Origin: Candidatus Poribacteria bacterium
Lineage (GTDB): Bacteria; Poribacteria; WGA-4E; DTYX01
Assembly: GCA_012961655.1 (NCBI GenBank)
Contig: DTYX01000858.1
Coordinates: 1 to 11,274, forward strand
Reading direction: 5' to 3'
Length of the DNA: 11,274 nucleotides
The position numbers were made by a program, and so were the translations under genes. How positions within the stretch are numbered: the stretch's first letter is position 1; each line of letters starts with the position of its first letter. Below, piece after piece: positions 1 through 6,557 of the stretch. The notes under the pieces are model-generated. The model ran no database searches. It was given only the letters and a program-made list of their open reading frames with translations, and was not told the origin of the DNA.

Positions 1-125
1 CAGGTCATGGGGGTGTCGAATTTTTCGTATAAGTGTCCGTTGATGGGATTATATATCCGTTGAGCCGCGCTTGTTTGGGCAATTATGGCGATTGTTAGTA
101 GCGTTGTGATTAAAACTTTTTTCAT
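1..125 (-). CDS. Secreted protein, N-terminal part only; probable C-type-lectin-like domain
   Basis: The start of a gene that leaves the window at base 1; 41 codons are visible. The ATG at 125 is preceded by AGGAGA at a good distance. Residues 1-20 form a classical Sec signal peptide: MKK, then a hydrophobic run (VLITTLLTIAIIA), then a small-residue cleavage region (QTSAA), with cleavage likely before Q22. The mature start reads IYNPINGHLYEKFDTPMT. From memory, an aromatic residue followed by NGH-x-Y-E and then T-P-x-T is how many bacterial C-type-lectin-like domains begin (usually followed by W-x-E-A). The protein is therefore probably exported and may bind glycans or another ligand. The signal peptide is seen directly; the lectin assignment is inference from about 18 residues. 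Confidence 0.6.
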   Translation of the reverse strand, partial: MKKVLITTLLTIAIIAQTSAAQRIYNPINGHLYEKFDTPMT

Positions 126-150
126 GTTTGACATCTCCTAAGTACCTAAG

Positions 151-216
151 TTTTTGTCATTCTAAGCCGTCGGGTTGAGTAGTGAAGCGTATCGAAACCA
201 AGCGAAGCATCTCTCG
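151..216. repeat. Possible dispersed intergenic repeat (GTCATTCT...AGCGAAGCATCTC type), interrupted
   Basis: Bases 156-167 (gtcattctaagc) and 200-213 (aagcgaagcatctc) resemble the two halves of the short element GTCATTCTGAGCG(A)AGCGAAGNATCTC that recurs between genes in many bacterial genomes. Here the halves are separated by about 32 bases rather than being contiguous. The element lies in the 181-base spacer between the PIN gene and the secreted-protein gene, just upstream of the latter's ribosome binding site. Only one copy is in the window, so repeat status rests on recall of the consensus. Nothing else is recognisable in 126-306. Confidence 0.35.
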
Positions 217-306
217 TTGTTGAGGAATAAAGATTATTCACTTTCTATCTTTTCCATTTTGCATTTCCTTATTGCAAACTATCCACGCCATTCCATAACT
301 CCGTCG

Positions 307-831
307 CTATAATGCAGTATAAACTTCGATTCCATCAACCTGCAAGAAATCTTCATCGATAGTAACAAAAGCGGTAACTTCGGATGACAAGGCGGTGGCG
401 ATGTGATAAGCATCTGTCGGCAAAAGGTCAAATTGTTCCATCAAATCGAACGCAAGAGTTGTGACTTCGTCGGCTATGGGAAGTTTCAGGGTCAATTCTT
501 CGAGGTCTGCCTTTTTTTCTTTGAAATCTCGCATCGCTTGACCAATCAAGTTAGGATGCTTGTCTTTCATGTCAAGCCAATGCAATCCAAGCGATTGACC
601 TGCTTTGATTAACTCACGTTTAAGCCAGATGAAGGCTGTTTCGTCGTATACAAAATCCGATACCACCGATAGTACCCCTTCGCTTTTAAGCCGTTGTTGA
701 AAAGCATGACATTCAGCGTAATATGGTTCGGTGGGCTCACCATACAGATATAGCGTTGTGAAGGAGGTATCCCAATAGATAATCTCAGGAAGTTTTGCGT
801 CGAAGTCTAATTGCTTCGCAGACACGTTCAA
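307..831 (-). CDS. PIN-domain protein, probable VapC-like toxin ribonuclease
   Basis: PIN domains are Mg2+-dependent RNases, and free-standing ones paired with a small upstream gene are usually type II toxins. Counting from the furthest in-frame start (TTG at 879), the acidic residues of the fold are visible: D37 in YWDTSF, E80 in VYDE, D156 in LLPTDAYHIATA and D175 in FVTIDEDF, followed by the typical C-terminal IEVY strand. All candidate starts are non-ATG: TTG 879, TTG 831 and GTG 825. I prefer TTG 831 (about 174 aa) or GTG 825 because GGAGGGAG at 848-841 lies 9 bases before TTG 831. This site is inside the upstream gene, so the two overlap by about 40-47 bases and translation is probably coupled. 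The longer TTG 879 form would add a lysine/tryptophan-rich tail unlike a PIN domain. The fold is confident; the toxin role is inferred from context. Confidence 0.8.
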   Translation of the reverse strand: MNVSAKQLDFDAKLPEIIYWDTSFTTLYLYGEPTEPYYAECHAFQQRLKSEGVLSVVSDFVYDETAFIWLKRELIKAGQSLGLHWLDMKDKHPNLIGQAMRDFKEKKADLEELTLKLPIADEVTTLAFDLMEQFDLLPTDAYHIATALSSEVTAFVTIDEDFLQVDGIEVYTAL

Positions 832-1015
832 ATCCCCTTTCTCCCTCCAAAACTGCCAACATTTCTTCAGCGCTTTCAAATCGTTGTTTGCTATTGTGAA
901 TGCGCTCGGTAGCCGCGTCCCATTGCGCCTTCAGTTTCTCATCAGGCGGCCATGTCCAGCCTTTTTTCTTGAGTAATTCTTGGATTTTCTCAGGTAATTG
1001 ATTATTCTTTGACAT
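785..1015 (-). CDS. Small charged protein upstream of the PIN gene, candidate antitoxin
   Basis: A 76-residue protein starting at ATG 1015, with GGAGAG about 9 bases upstream. It opens with a Lys/Glu-rich helical stretch (LPEKIQELLKKKGWTWPPDEK) and continues as predicted amphipathic helix to an Arg/Lys-rich end (AIRLRRKTS). I do not recognise it as a known antitoxin family: there is no obvious AbrB, ribbon-helix-helix or Phd N-terminus. Its size, charge, position directly upstream and overlap with the PIN gene are the usual arrangement of an antitoxin. The stop at 785-787 lies inside the PIN reading frame. The function is inferred only from this arrangement; it could instead be an unrelated small helical protein. 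Confidence 0.6.
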   Translation of the reverse strand: MSKNNQLPEKIQELLKKKGWTWPPDEKLKAQWDAATERIHNSKQRFESAEEMLAVLEGERGFERVCEAIRLRRKTS

Positions 1016-1059
1016 GAGATTAAACTCTCCATTTCTCCAAATATTTTAAAATGTAATCT

Positions 1060-1108
1060 GTGAAGAGTGATGAATGATGATTGATATTCGCCACTCATCA
1101 CATTTCAC
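1060..1108. repeat. Imperfect inverted repeat after the aminotransferase gene
   Basis: GTGAAgaGTGATGA (1060-1073) faces TCATCACatTTCAC (1095-1108): 12 paired bases with a 2-base internal mismatch and a 21-base loop. It lies in the 100-base spacer between the aminotransferase stop (1116) and the small-protein start (1015). On the transcribed minus strand it could form a hairpin, but no U-run follows directly, so a terminator role is weak. The surrounding GATGA-rich wording resembles low-complexity intergenic sequence. Confidence 0.45.
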
Positions 1109-1115
1109 GTTTCAT

Positions 1116-2291
1116 TTATTTTATCCTCACCGCAGCACTAACCCCAATGCCAGACTCAACTTTGTAACCTTCTCTGGATAGCAATTTTTCCAAGGCGCTG
1201 AGAAGGAGCAAAACGTTGCTTTGAGTAGAGGATTCGCCCATCAATCCGATGCGCCAGGCTTTGCCGGCAAAGTCACCCAGTCCACCGCCGATTTCAATGC
1301 CGTATTCACTAATGAGGGCTTTCCTGATATTTGCGTCGGATATTCCATCGGGGATTGCCACAGTTGTCAACATCGGAGCGCGATATCCTTCCTGAGCAAT
1401 TAATTTCAGCCCCATCGCCGTTAATCCAGCTTTCAGAGCGTCGGCGTTACGTTGATGGCGCGCATATCGAGCTTCTAAACCTTCCTCGAGGACAATTCTG
1501 AGCGCTTCCCTTAACGCATACACCATCGTCATGGACACAGTGTGATGATATGCCCGTTGCTCGCCGCTCCAGTAGCGTTCAAGCAGATTCACATCGAAAT
1601 AGAAACTTTGGATTTTGGTTTTGCGGTTTTTTATCGCTTCCATTGCCCTTTGGCTGAAGCTGATGGGCGCTAATCCAGGGGGCCCGCCCAAGCATTTTTG
1701 AGTACCGCTATAGGCGATATCGATGCCACGCCCGTCCAGATCAACGGGTTGTCCGCCTAAGGAAGTAACGCAATCGACGAGAAATAGCGCACCGTGATGG
1801 TGGACTATTTCACTGATTTCATCGAGGGGTTGTAAAACGCCAGTAGAGGTCTCCGCGTGGACTATCGCCACAACCTTAGCTTTAACTTTCTCTAGCGCTT
1901 CCTTGACTTTTTCCGGTGGGATAATTTTGCCCCATTCCGCTTCGACGACGGTTAATTTGCCGCCGATGCGTTCAACAATGTCCGCCATGCGTCCACCAAA
2001 GACGCCTTTAACGCAGACGATGATTTCATCGCCGGGCTCGATAAGATTGCATAGAGCCGCCTCCATTCCGGACATTCCCGTCCCGGAGACGGGAAAAGTC
2101 AAGGTGTTCTTTGTGCAGAAAACCGCGCGCAACATGTCAGCGGTTTCATCCATAATTTTTATAAACTCCGGGTCAAGATATCCCAGCATGGGTGTCGTCA
2201 TCGCTTTTAAAACACGCGAGTTTACGTTGCTCGGACCAGGCCCCAACAAAATTCGGGGCGATGGTTTTAGTTCACCGTGTATTGTTGCCAT
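1116..2291 (-). CDS. Class V PLP aminotransferase, alanine/serine-glyoxylate type
   Basis: A 391-residue, full-length member of the alanine-glyoxylate/serine-glyoxylate/serine-pyruvate aminotransferase family (fold type I, PLP). Visible landmarks are LLGPGPSNV (16-23), the phosphate-binding SGTG (69-72), AETSTG (146-151), D173 in LVDCVTS that pairs with the PLP nitrogen, the Schiff-base lysine K199 in YSGTQKCLGGPPG, a YHHT segment (248-251), and R347 in KAWRIGLMG, which in the family binds the substrate carboxylate. The ATG at 2291 has AGGAG about 7 bases upstream. The enzyme would transfer an amino group from alanine or serine to glyoxylate in the cytosol; which donor it prefers cannot be read from sequence. 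It stands alone, with a 184-base spacer before it and 100 bases after. I see no lesion. Confidence 0.93.
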   Translation of the reverse strand: MATIHGELKPSPRILLGPGPSNVNSRVLKAMTTPMLGYLDPEFIKIMDETADMLRAVFCTKNTLTFPVSGTGMSGMEAALCNLIEPGDEIIVCVKGVFGGRMADIVERIGGKLTVVEAEWGKIIPPEKVKEALEKVKAKVVAIVHAETSTGVLQPLDEISEIVHHHGALFLVDCVTSLGGQPVDLDGRGIDIAYSGTQKCLGGPPGLAPISFSQRAMEAIKNRKTKIQSFYFDVNLLERYWSGEQRAYHHTVSMTMVYALREALRIVLEEGLEARYARHQRNADALKAGLTAMGLKLIAQEGYRAPMLTTVAIPDGISDANIRKALISEYGIEIGGGLGDFAGKAWRIGLMGESSTQSNVLLLLSALEKLLSREGYKVESGIGVSAAVRIK

Positions 2292-2474
2292 TTGTATCTC
2301 CTATGTGTTTTAAATTCCTTCAAGAACTTTTATTTTATCGCTTATCCGAAGCTTTTCCATCTCTTTTCTGTCGTGAACAGAGTAAGCGGCTGTTCGGAGA
2401 TATCTTGCTTTGAATATCATACCCAAATATAGCCGGGTTTGAGATTTAGCCTATAACTAATTTGCCGTCCTTGT
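2292..2474. other. Spacer and leader upstream of the aminotransferase gene
   Basis: AT-rich leader of the aminotransferase gene. On the minus strand a TAAAAT box (2337-2332) with TGGAAA 16 bases further upstream (2359-2354) could be a weak sigma-70 promoter. A short inverted repeat (GAACAG/CTGTTC, about 2374-2394) lies upstream of it. No strong terminator for the preceding MNT-HEPN gene is visible, and I see no riboswitch that I recognise. Confidence 0.25.
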
Positions 2475-3253
2475 TCATTTGGCATATTTATTTATATCGA
2501 AAAATCGACAGTGAAATACAGAGCGCGCAATTTTACAAGCCTCCTCTGCATCCGAGAGTGAACTGCGCGCTTTTTGCTCATCGAAAAGCTCCCATGGCGG
2601 AGTTCGGGTATTTCATCTCCGCAGGTGGCGGCGACATGTTCCTCAGAATTGTGTGTTGCCGCAAGCGCTATCATCTGCCGAATGCTATCAACGATTCCCT
2701 CGTCTAAATCGTGCATGTCGCGAATAAGCGCTCTGAGATGGTTCTCCATGTCATGGGTATACGGCACAGGGCGAAAACACGCAAGGATGGATTTCGCAGC
2801 ATTCTCCACGGATACTTGTGCTTCACGGACGCAACTATCCCACTCATCTTCATCCCGGCGACTTTTTGCCCGTCTCAAATACATCTTGGCAAGGTCGAGC
2901 CGATATTGCGCATCATAACTAGAATTCACGATAACCCTCCCAGGTAATCCATCAGTATCGTACAGCACCTTTGCATCCAATCCTAAATCCAGATAAAAAG
3001 ATGGGAATCCAGAAAGGAATTCTTCTTTAGTGTAAGGGACCGTACCGACTCGATGCCCATCGACAAATGGTCGCCCTTCGCTCAACCATCTCATCCTATC
3101 ATAGTGTTTTTCAGGTAATTTCTTAGCGATGAGCAAATCATGCATCTCTCCACGCGCTGCAGACCCAAACAACGCCAGGGCTATCAAGTCATCCCCCAAT
3201 TTTCCCTTCAGAAATTCTACCACCTTCTCCAAATCCGCCCAATCGGGTTGCAT
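2475..3253 (-). pseudogene. MNT nucleotidyltransferase-HEPN gene, damaged (deletion in active site, frameshift near end)
   Basis: The ATG at 3253 follows AGGTGA; the open frame also extends upstream into the oxidoreductase gene but that part is not domain-like. Residues 1-100 resemble a minimal nucleotidyltransferase (MNT), with the GS motif in ALFGSAARGEMH (about 28-38). The family pattern is GS, ten residues, then D-x-D. Here only one D follows MH before LLIAKKLPE, so about five residues including the first catalytic Asp are missing in frame. Residues about 113-219 are a HEPN domain (YDAQYRLDLAKMY, VREAQVSVENAAKSIL, YTHDMENHLRALI). Near 2600-2596 the frame slips: the other minus frame continues as W-E-L-F-D-E-Q-K-A-R, then SSLSDAEEACKIARSVF, ending at 2475, which fits a HEPN tail. 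The actual open frame ends at 2492 with an Arg-rich, non-HEPN tail. MNT-HEPN modules are usually toxin-antitoxin systems; this copy is probably inactive or decaying. Confidence 0.75.
2927..2941 (-). promoter_or_regulatory. Internal Shine-Dalgarno and GTG that could start the HEPN domain separately
   Basis: Inside the MNT-HEPN frame, GGGAGGG (2941-2935) is followed after five bases (TTATC) by an in-frame GTG at 2929. Translation from there would give a HEPN-only protein beginning with NSSYDAQYRL, exactly at the domain boundary. This suggests the locus was once two genes (MNT, then HEPN) that became one frame, or that HEPN is still made on its own. Confidence 0.45.
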
Positions 3254-3322
3254 AGAATCACCTTTCTCGGAGAAAACGGGTTTATTACAACCAATAGATT
3301 TGGGATTACAATGAGAAAATTT

Positions 3323-3384
3323 TAGCCCAACTGTAGCCGAATTCGCCAGAATTCGGGATTCGGCTACGATAGAATTTTGGGCTA
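3323..3384. repeat. Nested inverted repeat between oxidoreductase and MNT-HEPN genes
   Basis: Three symmetrical pairs are nested. TAGCCCAA (3323-3330) pairs with TTGGGCTA (3377-3384). GTAGCCGAAT (3333-3342) pairs with ATTCGGCTAC (3358-3367), a perfect 10-base stem. As an alternative, CCGAATTC (3337-3344) pairs with GAATTCGG (3349-3356) around a 4-base loop. It starts 15 bases after the oxidoreductase stop, so it could act as a terminator or mRNA 3'-end stabiliser, although only AAAATTTT and no clean U-run follows. It may equally be a copy of a dispersed palindromic repeat; no second full copy is in the window. Confidence 0.7.
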
Positions 3385-3398
3385 CAAGTGTCAGGCTA

Positions 3399-5129
3399 TT
3401 AGAAGTTGAACACAGTATCCAACTCCTCATCAGGAACATCAAAGACCACATTGTGAGGAGGCAGCTTCTCAGTCTTGAAGAAGTCTGGCAATCGGTCATC
3501 GGCTGCGCTGAATCCCGCTTTTCGGTTGAATTCGCGTTCTGTTCTAAGGATCTTTTTGCCTAATTCCGTGACATCATCGCCCGTTAAGCTCAAGCCGTAC
3601 TGAGCATTAATCATATTCACGATAGCATCCATGGCTTCAGGTCTGTCTAACACGCAGAAGGCGACGAACAAGCACAGTCCAGTGCTATCGAGAGTGGCGG
3701 TGGCGATTTGCAGATTTCTAGAGATTTCCACCTGCCCTTCAGGGCTGAGCGGGTCAAGGTCACCGCCGACCTTTAAGATATTTGGCGCTACGCTATATCC
3801 TGCGGTGTGGTCGCCGCCCATTGTGGAGGTCGCATAAGTCACACCGATTCCCTTAACGGCTCGCGGGTCATACGCTGGTAAAGCTTGTCTCTTGACCACT
3901 GGCACGCGAGAAACTCCGAAGGCTTGTCCGGTCACTGCTGCGCCATTTCCTAAGATGCGTCCTAAATAACTGCCTTTGCCGACTTCATGAATCAGTTCGA
4001 TAACCCCAGCAGCATCGCCAAATTCTTTGACGCCGGCCTCCATTGCGACGCCGATGGTGGCTCCCATCTCAATGGTATCCAGACCGTAGTCATCGTAGAG
4101 TCTATCCATCTGAGCGATAGCGTCGAGGTCATCGATACCTAAGTCCGCTCCGTTTGCCCAGACGGTTTCGTATTCTACCCGCTTGGTCAGATAGTTGCCA
4201 TCCTCGTCATGATAGATTCCAGAACACTGGATTATACATCCTGGATGGCAAGCATGTTTGGGCGAACCACCGCGCGCTATTATGGTATCACGTAGGGTTT
4301 CGCCGCTGATTTTATCAGTTCCTTCGAACTGTCCCTCGCTGAAGTTGCGTGTCGGATACGCGCCTGCTTCATTGATAACATTCGCCAGAACATTAGTGCC
4401 ATAAGTCGGTAAACCTTCGCCGGTTACAGGATGCTCTCGCAGCAGTTGCGCAAAAGTCCGCGCCGCTGCTCGGAAAGCTTCCGGGTCTTTGACGACAGGA
4501 CGACTTGTGCCTGAATCGTCCACGATGATTGCCTTCAGTCCTTTAGAACCCATAACTGCCCCCATTCCACCGCGACCGGCATGGCGCGTCGGGCGATTTT
4601 CTGGGTCTGTCACAGCGACGGAGGCGGCGGACATCTTCATCTCACCAGCCGGACCGATGGAGATATATCCCACCTTTTCGCCATATTTTTCCGTCAGTTT
4701 GGCAACTGTATCGTAGTTTCCCAAACCTTTCAACTCATCAGCAGGCGATAGTTCAGCACCGCTGGTATCGATTTTCAGTTTGAATAGCTTTCCATTCTCA
4801 GCCTTGCCTTCCACAACGATGGCGGCAATTCCAAGTCTGGCGAGTTTTTGAGCCGATGTTCCACCGGCATTGGACTCCTTGATGCCACCAGTGAGGGGAC
4901 TTTTAGCGCCGACTGATAACCGCCCCGAATTGGCAGCAGCAGTACCCGTCAGCAACCCCGGCGCAATGACCAGCTTATTATTCTCATCCAGTGGATGACA
5001 TGTGGGAAGCGCTTCAGCGGCGACTATCGTCGATGTCAAGCCTCTGCCACCCAAACCAGCATAAGCTTCAGGTATCTCTTCTTTGGTTACCTTCCCTTCC
5101 GTCATATTAACTCGGTAAATCCAGTCCAT
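3399..5129 (-). CDS. Aldehyde:ferredoxin oxidoreductase family protein (tungsten/molybdenum bis-pterin enzyme)
   Basis: A 576-residue cytosolic enzyme of the AOR family, which oxidises aldehydes to carboxylic acids (or works in reverse) with ferredoxin, using a tungsten or molybdenum bis-pterin cofactor and one [4Fe-4S] cluster. The N-terminal domain has YAGLGGRGL (23-31) and the pterin-binding HAGRGGMGAVMGSKG (183-197). Cluster cysteines are C294, C298 and C302 in HACHPGCIIQC plus a distant C486 in STGLC. The first gap is C-x3-C instead of the C-x2-C of classical archaeal AOR, so this is probably one of the bacterial subfamilies of unknown substrate. The ATG at 5129 has AAGGAG 8 bases upstream. 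The gene is monocistronic, with a strong promoter upstream and a palindrome downstream. Length and motifs are complete. Substrate and metal cannot be decided from sequence. Confidence 0.92.
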   Translation of the reverse strand: MDWIYRVNMTEGKVTKEEIPEAYAGLGGRGLTSTIVAAEALPTCHPLDENNKLVIAPGLLTGTAAANSGRLSVGAKSPLTGGIKESNAGGTSAQKLARLGIAAIVVEGKAENGKLFKLKIDTSGAELSPADELKGLGNYDTVAKLTEKYGEKVGYISIGPAGEMKMSAASVAVTDPENRPTRHAGRGGMGAVMGSKGLKAIIVDDSGTSRPVVKDPEAFRAAARTFAQLLREHPVTGEGLPTYGTNVLANVINEAGAYPTRNFSEGQFEGTDKISGETLRDTIIARGGSPKHACHPGCIIQCSGIYHDEDGNYLTKRVEYETVWANGADLGIDDLDAIAQMDRLYDDYGLDTIEMGATIGVAMEAGVKEFGDAAGVIELIHEVGKGSYLGRILGNGAAVTGQAFGVSRVPVVKRQALPAYDPRAVKGIGVTYATSTMGGDHTAGYSVAPNILKVGGDLDPLSPEGQVEISRNLQIATATLDSTGLCLFVAFCVLDRPEAMDAIVNMINAQYGLSLTGDDVTELGKKILRTEREFNRKAGFSAADDRLPDFFKTEKLPPHNVVFDVPDEELDTVFNF

Positions 5130-5186
5130 TTTTTCAATCTCCTTATCATAAATTTCCCAGAGCGAAAAATTGGGATGTTAAAAATT

Positions 5187-5215
5187 ATTATACTGGATAT
5201 GGCAAAAAATATCAA
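5187..5215 (-). promoter_or_regulatory. Near-consensus sigma-70 promoter of the oxidoreductase gene
   Basis: Minus strand: TTGATA (5215-5210), a 17-base spacer, then TATAAT (5192-5187). This is 4/6 of the -35 consensus and all of the -10 at ideal spacing. Transcription would start near 5180 and give a leader of about 50 bases before the Shine-Dalgarno and ATG at 5129. The remainder of the 215-base spacer (5216-5344) is AT-rich with nothing recognised. Confidence 0.7.
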
Positions 5216-5344
5216 GATGAAAATTTACAGAAAACTTGCGTTTTGATGTGAAATCTGGTATGTTCTTCGGGAAAGGAATATTGGTATTTGATTAAAGTTT
5301 ACAAAATTTTTATCGGTTGGTTTTCACACTCAATCGCTGAGAGA

Positions 5345-5938
5345 CTAAAAAATTACGGTTTTAATTATATCAATTACTTTGATAATTTTCTCAGTCATGG
5401 TGTTTTCAGAATTTATTAAATGGTAATTGGGATGTTTGTTCCAAACCATGCGGATGGCAAATTCGAGCTTTTGAGCTTCTTCGAGTGATTCCATCCGTTT
5501 TTCGTTGCTGGCTTTGCTATAAAGCTCCGGGCGACCAACGGCCAACGATTCCAAATGAATGACCGCTTTGTAACGAGCCAAAACCGCAGCGAGGTCAACG
5601 TTATGAATTCGGCAGAATGCTTTTAGTCCGCCCTGAGTATATGCTGCTCCATCCAGTAATCCTCGGTCACAAATTACCAATGAAGCTCCTTTTTCTTGGG
5701 CCAATAACGTATAAATATTCTCCATACTCTTCTGAACCGAGAAAATCGCCGATTGAAATTCATTTTGCCACTCAAGCGACCATCTTATATCTTCACCTGG
5801 GACGGGAAACCCAGAAGATAGTAACATTGTGGCTGTTTCTGGCACCACGACAATGCGGGCGCCAAATTCACAGCGAAGTTTATTCAGCGTCGTAGTTTTG
5901 CCGGCGCATGGACCACCTGTCAATACAATACGTTTCAT
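5345..5938 (-). CDS. AAA_28-type P-loop NTPase
   Basis: A 197-residue ATP-binding protein. Walker A is GGPCAGKTT (8-16) at the very N-terminus and a Walker B-like strand is SLVICDRG, followed by LLDGAAYT. Later landmarks are AVIHLES and the charged stretch ELYSKASNEKRMESLEEA, which I associate with the AAA_28 family. These proteins resemble small nucleotide or nicotinamide-ribose kinases; their substrates are mostly unknown. The ATG at 5938 has AAGGA 7 bases upstream, and the stop of the WD40 gene lies only 3 bases before this start, so the two are surely co-transcribed. Length and motifs look complete. It is cytosolic, with no membrane segment. It could be a kinase of a small metabolite rather than a mechanical ATPase. 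Confidence 0.82.
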   Translation of the reverse strand: MKRIVLTGGPCAGKTTTLNKLRCEFGARIVVVPETATMLLSSGFPVPGEDIRWSLEWQNEFQSAIFSVQKSMENIYTLLAQEKGASLVICDRGLLDGAAYTQGGLKAFCRIHNVDLAAVLARYKAVIHLESLAVGRPELYSKASNEKRMESLEEAQKLEFAIRMVWNKHPNYHLINSENTMTEKIIKVIDIIKTVIF

Positions 5939-5941
5939 GTT

Positions 5942-6433
5942 TTATCCTTGAAATACCTGAAGCTCGTACATTTCTGGAAGTTGCTCTTCTCCCTGTACGA
6001 GCTTGGAACTTATCATCTCCTGCAGGGAGAATGCTCCTGTATTTTCCTTTTGAGAAATCAGTTGAACCAACTCTCCCTCTAACTTTAGCTCCACCTCTTC
6101 TATTTTGATGGTGCTACGGAGTTGATACGCAAGCAAATTGCCCTTTTGGGGTTGATATTGAAATAGAACTGATTCTTCTTGCTCTTGGCCAACAGTAATA
6201 GGCTTCATTTCCCAAAGAAATACGGTACCATCCGTGTTCCCTGATGCAAGCAGACCCCAATCGGGATTGAAGGCGATACACACTTTATGTCCCTTCATTA
6301 CAGCTACTTCCCTCTTCCCTCCTACATTCCAAAATCGAACTGTCCTGTCCGCGCTTCCAGAAGCAAGCAGGCTCCCATCCGGGCTGAAGGAGACAGTATT
6401 CACTTCTCCCTCATGTCCTTTCAAAATCCTCAT
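5942..6433 (-). CDS. Short WD40-repeat protein, probably a remnant of a larger gene
   Basis: A 163-residue protein whose first 75 residues are two WD40 repeats: GHEGEVNTVSFSPDG...TVRFW (6-35) and GHKVCIAFNPDWGLL...TVFLW (48-74). The second repeat is about 3 residues short between GH and the next strand. Residues 80-163 are not WD40; they are mixed and Glu/Gln-rich (VELKLEGELVQLI), and I do not recognise them. Propellers normally need four to eight blades, so two repeats cannot close one alone. An in-frame TAG directly precedes the ATG at 6433 and there is no Shine-Dalgarno, which supports a 5'-truncated gene. It ends 3 bases before the P-loop NTPase start. It could still be a short adaptor that pairs with another blade protein, but I favour decay. 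Confidence 0.6.
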   Translation of the reverse strand: MRILKGHEGEVNTVSFSPDGSLLASGSADRTVRFWNVGGKREVAVMKGHKVCIAFNPDWGLLASGNTDGTVFLWEMKPITVGQEQEESVLFQYQPQKGNLLAYQLRSTIKIEEVELKLEGELVQLISQKENTGAFSLQEMISSKLVQGEEQLPEMYELQVFQG

Positions 6434-6557
6434 CTAAGTAGAGGGTTATGAAGAGTTTTTCTTCAACCAGTATTAGCTTTATGCGCATTATTACCGCGCT
6501 CTTTTTCGGGTGGCGGTTTTTCATTATAGCTCAGAATTGAAGTTGCGCCTCTGTAGC
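6434..6557. other. Spacer between the dehydrogenase and the WD40 gene
   Basis: 124 bases. A TATAAT box is present on the minus strand (6528-6523) but no -35 hexamer stands at 16-18 bases, so I do not call a promoter. A palindrome, TCTGTAG-c-CTACAGA (6550-6564), spans the stop codon of the dehydrogenase gene. No WD40-like coding is visible in any minus frame here, so missing blades of the WD40 protein are not simply frameshifted upstream. Confidence 0.35.

Noticed and set aside
1903..2313. Plus-strand open frame of 136 codons
   Set aside because: It is antisense to the aminotransferase, which has complete PLP-enzyme motifs; no ribosome binding site or recognisable domain.
3254..3499. N-terminal extension of the MNT-HEPN frame into the oxidoreductase gene
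   Set aside because: It overlaps the end of a well-supported gene on the same strand, has no domain character, and a good AGGTGA precedes the ATG at 3253.
6523..6528. TATAAT as promoter of the WD40 gene
   Set aside because: No -35 hexamer at acceptable spacing (the place reads GAGGCG).
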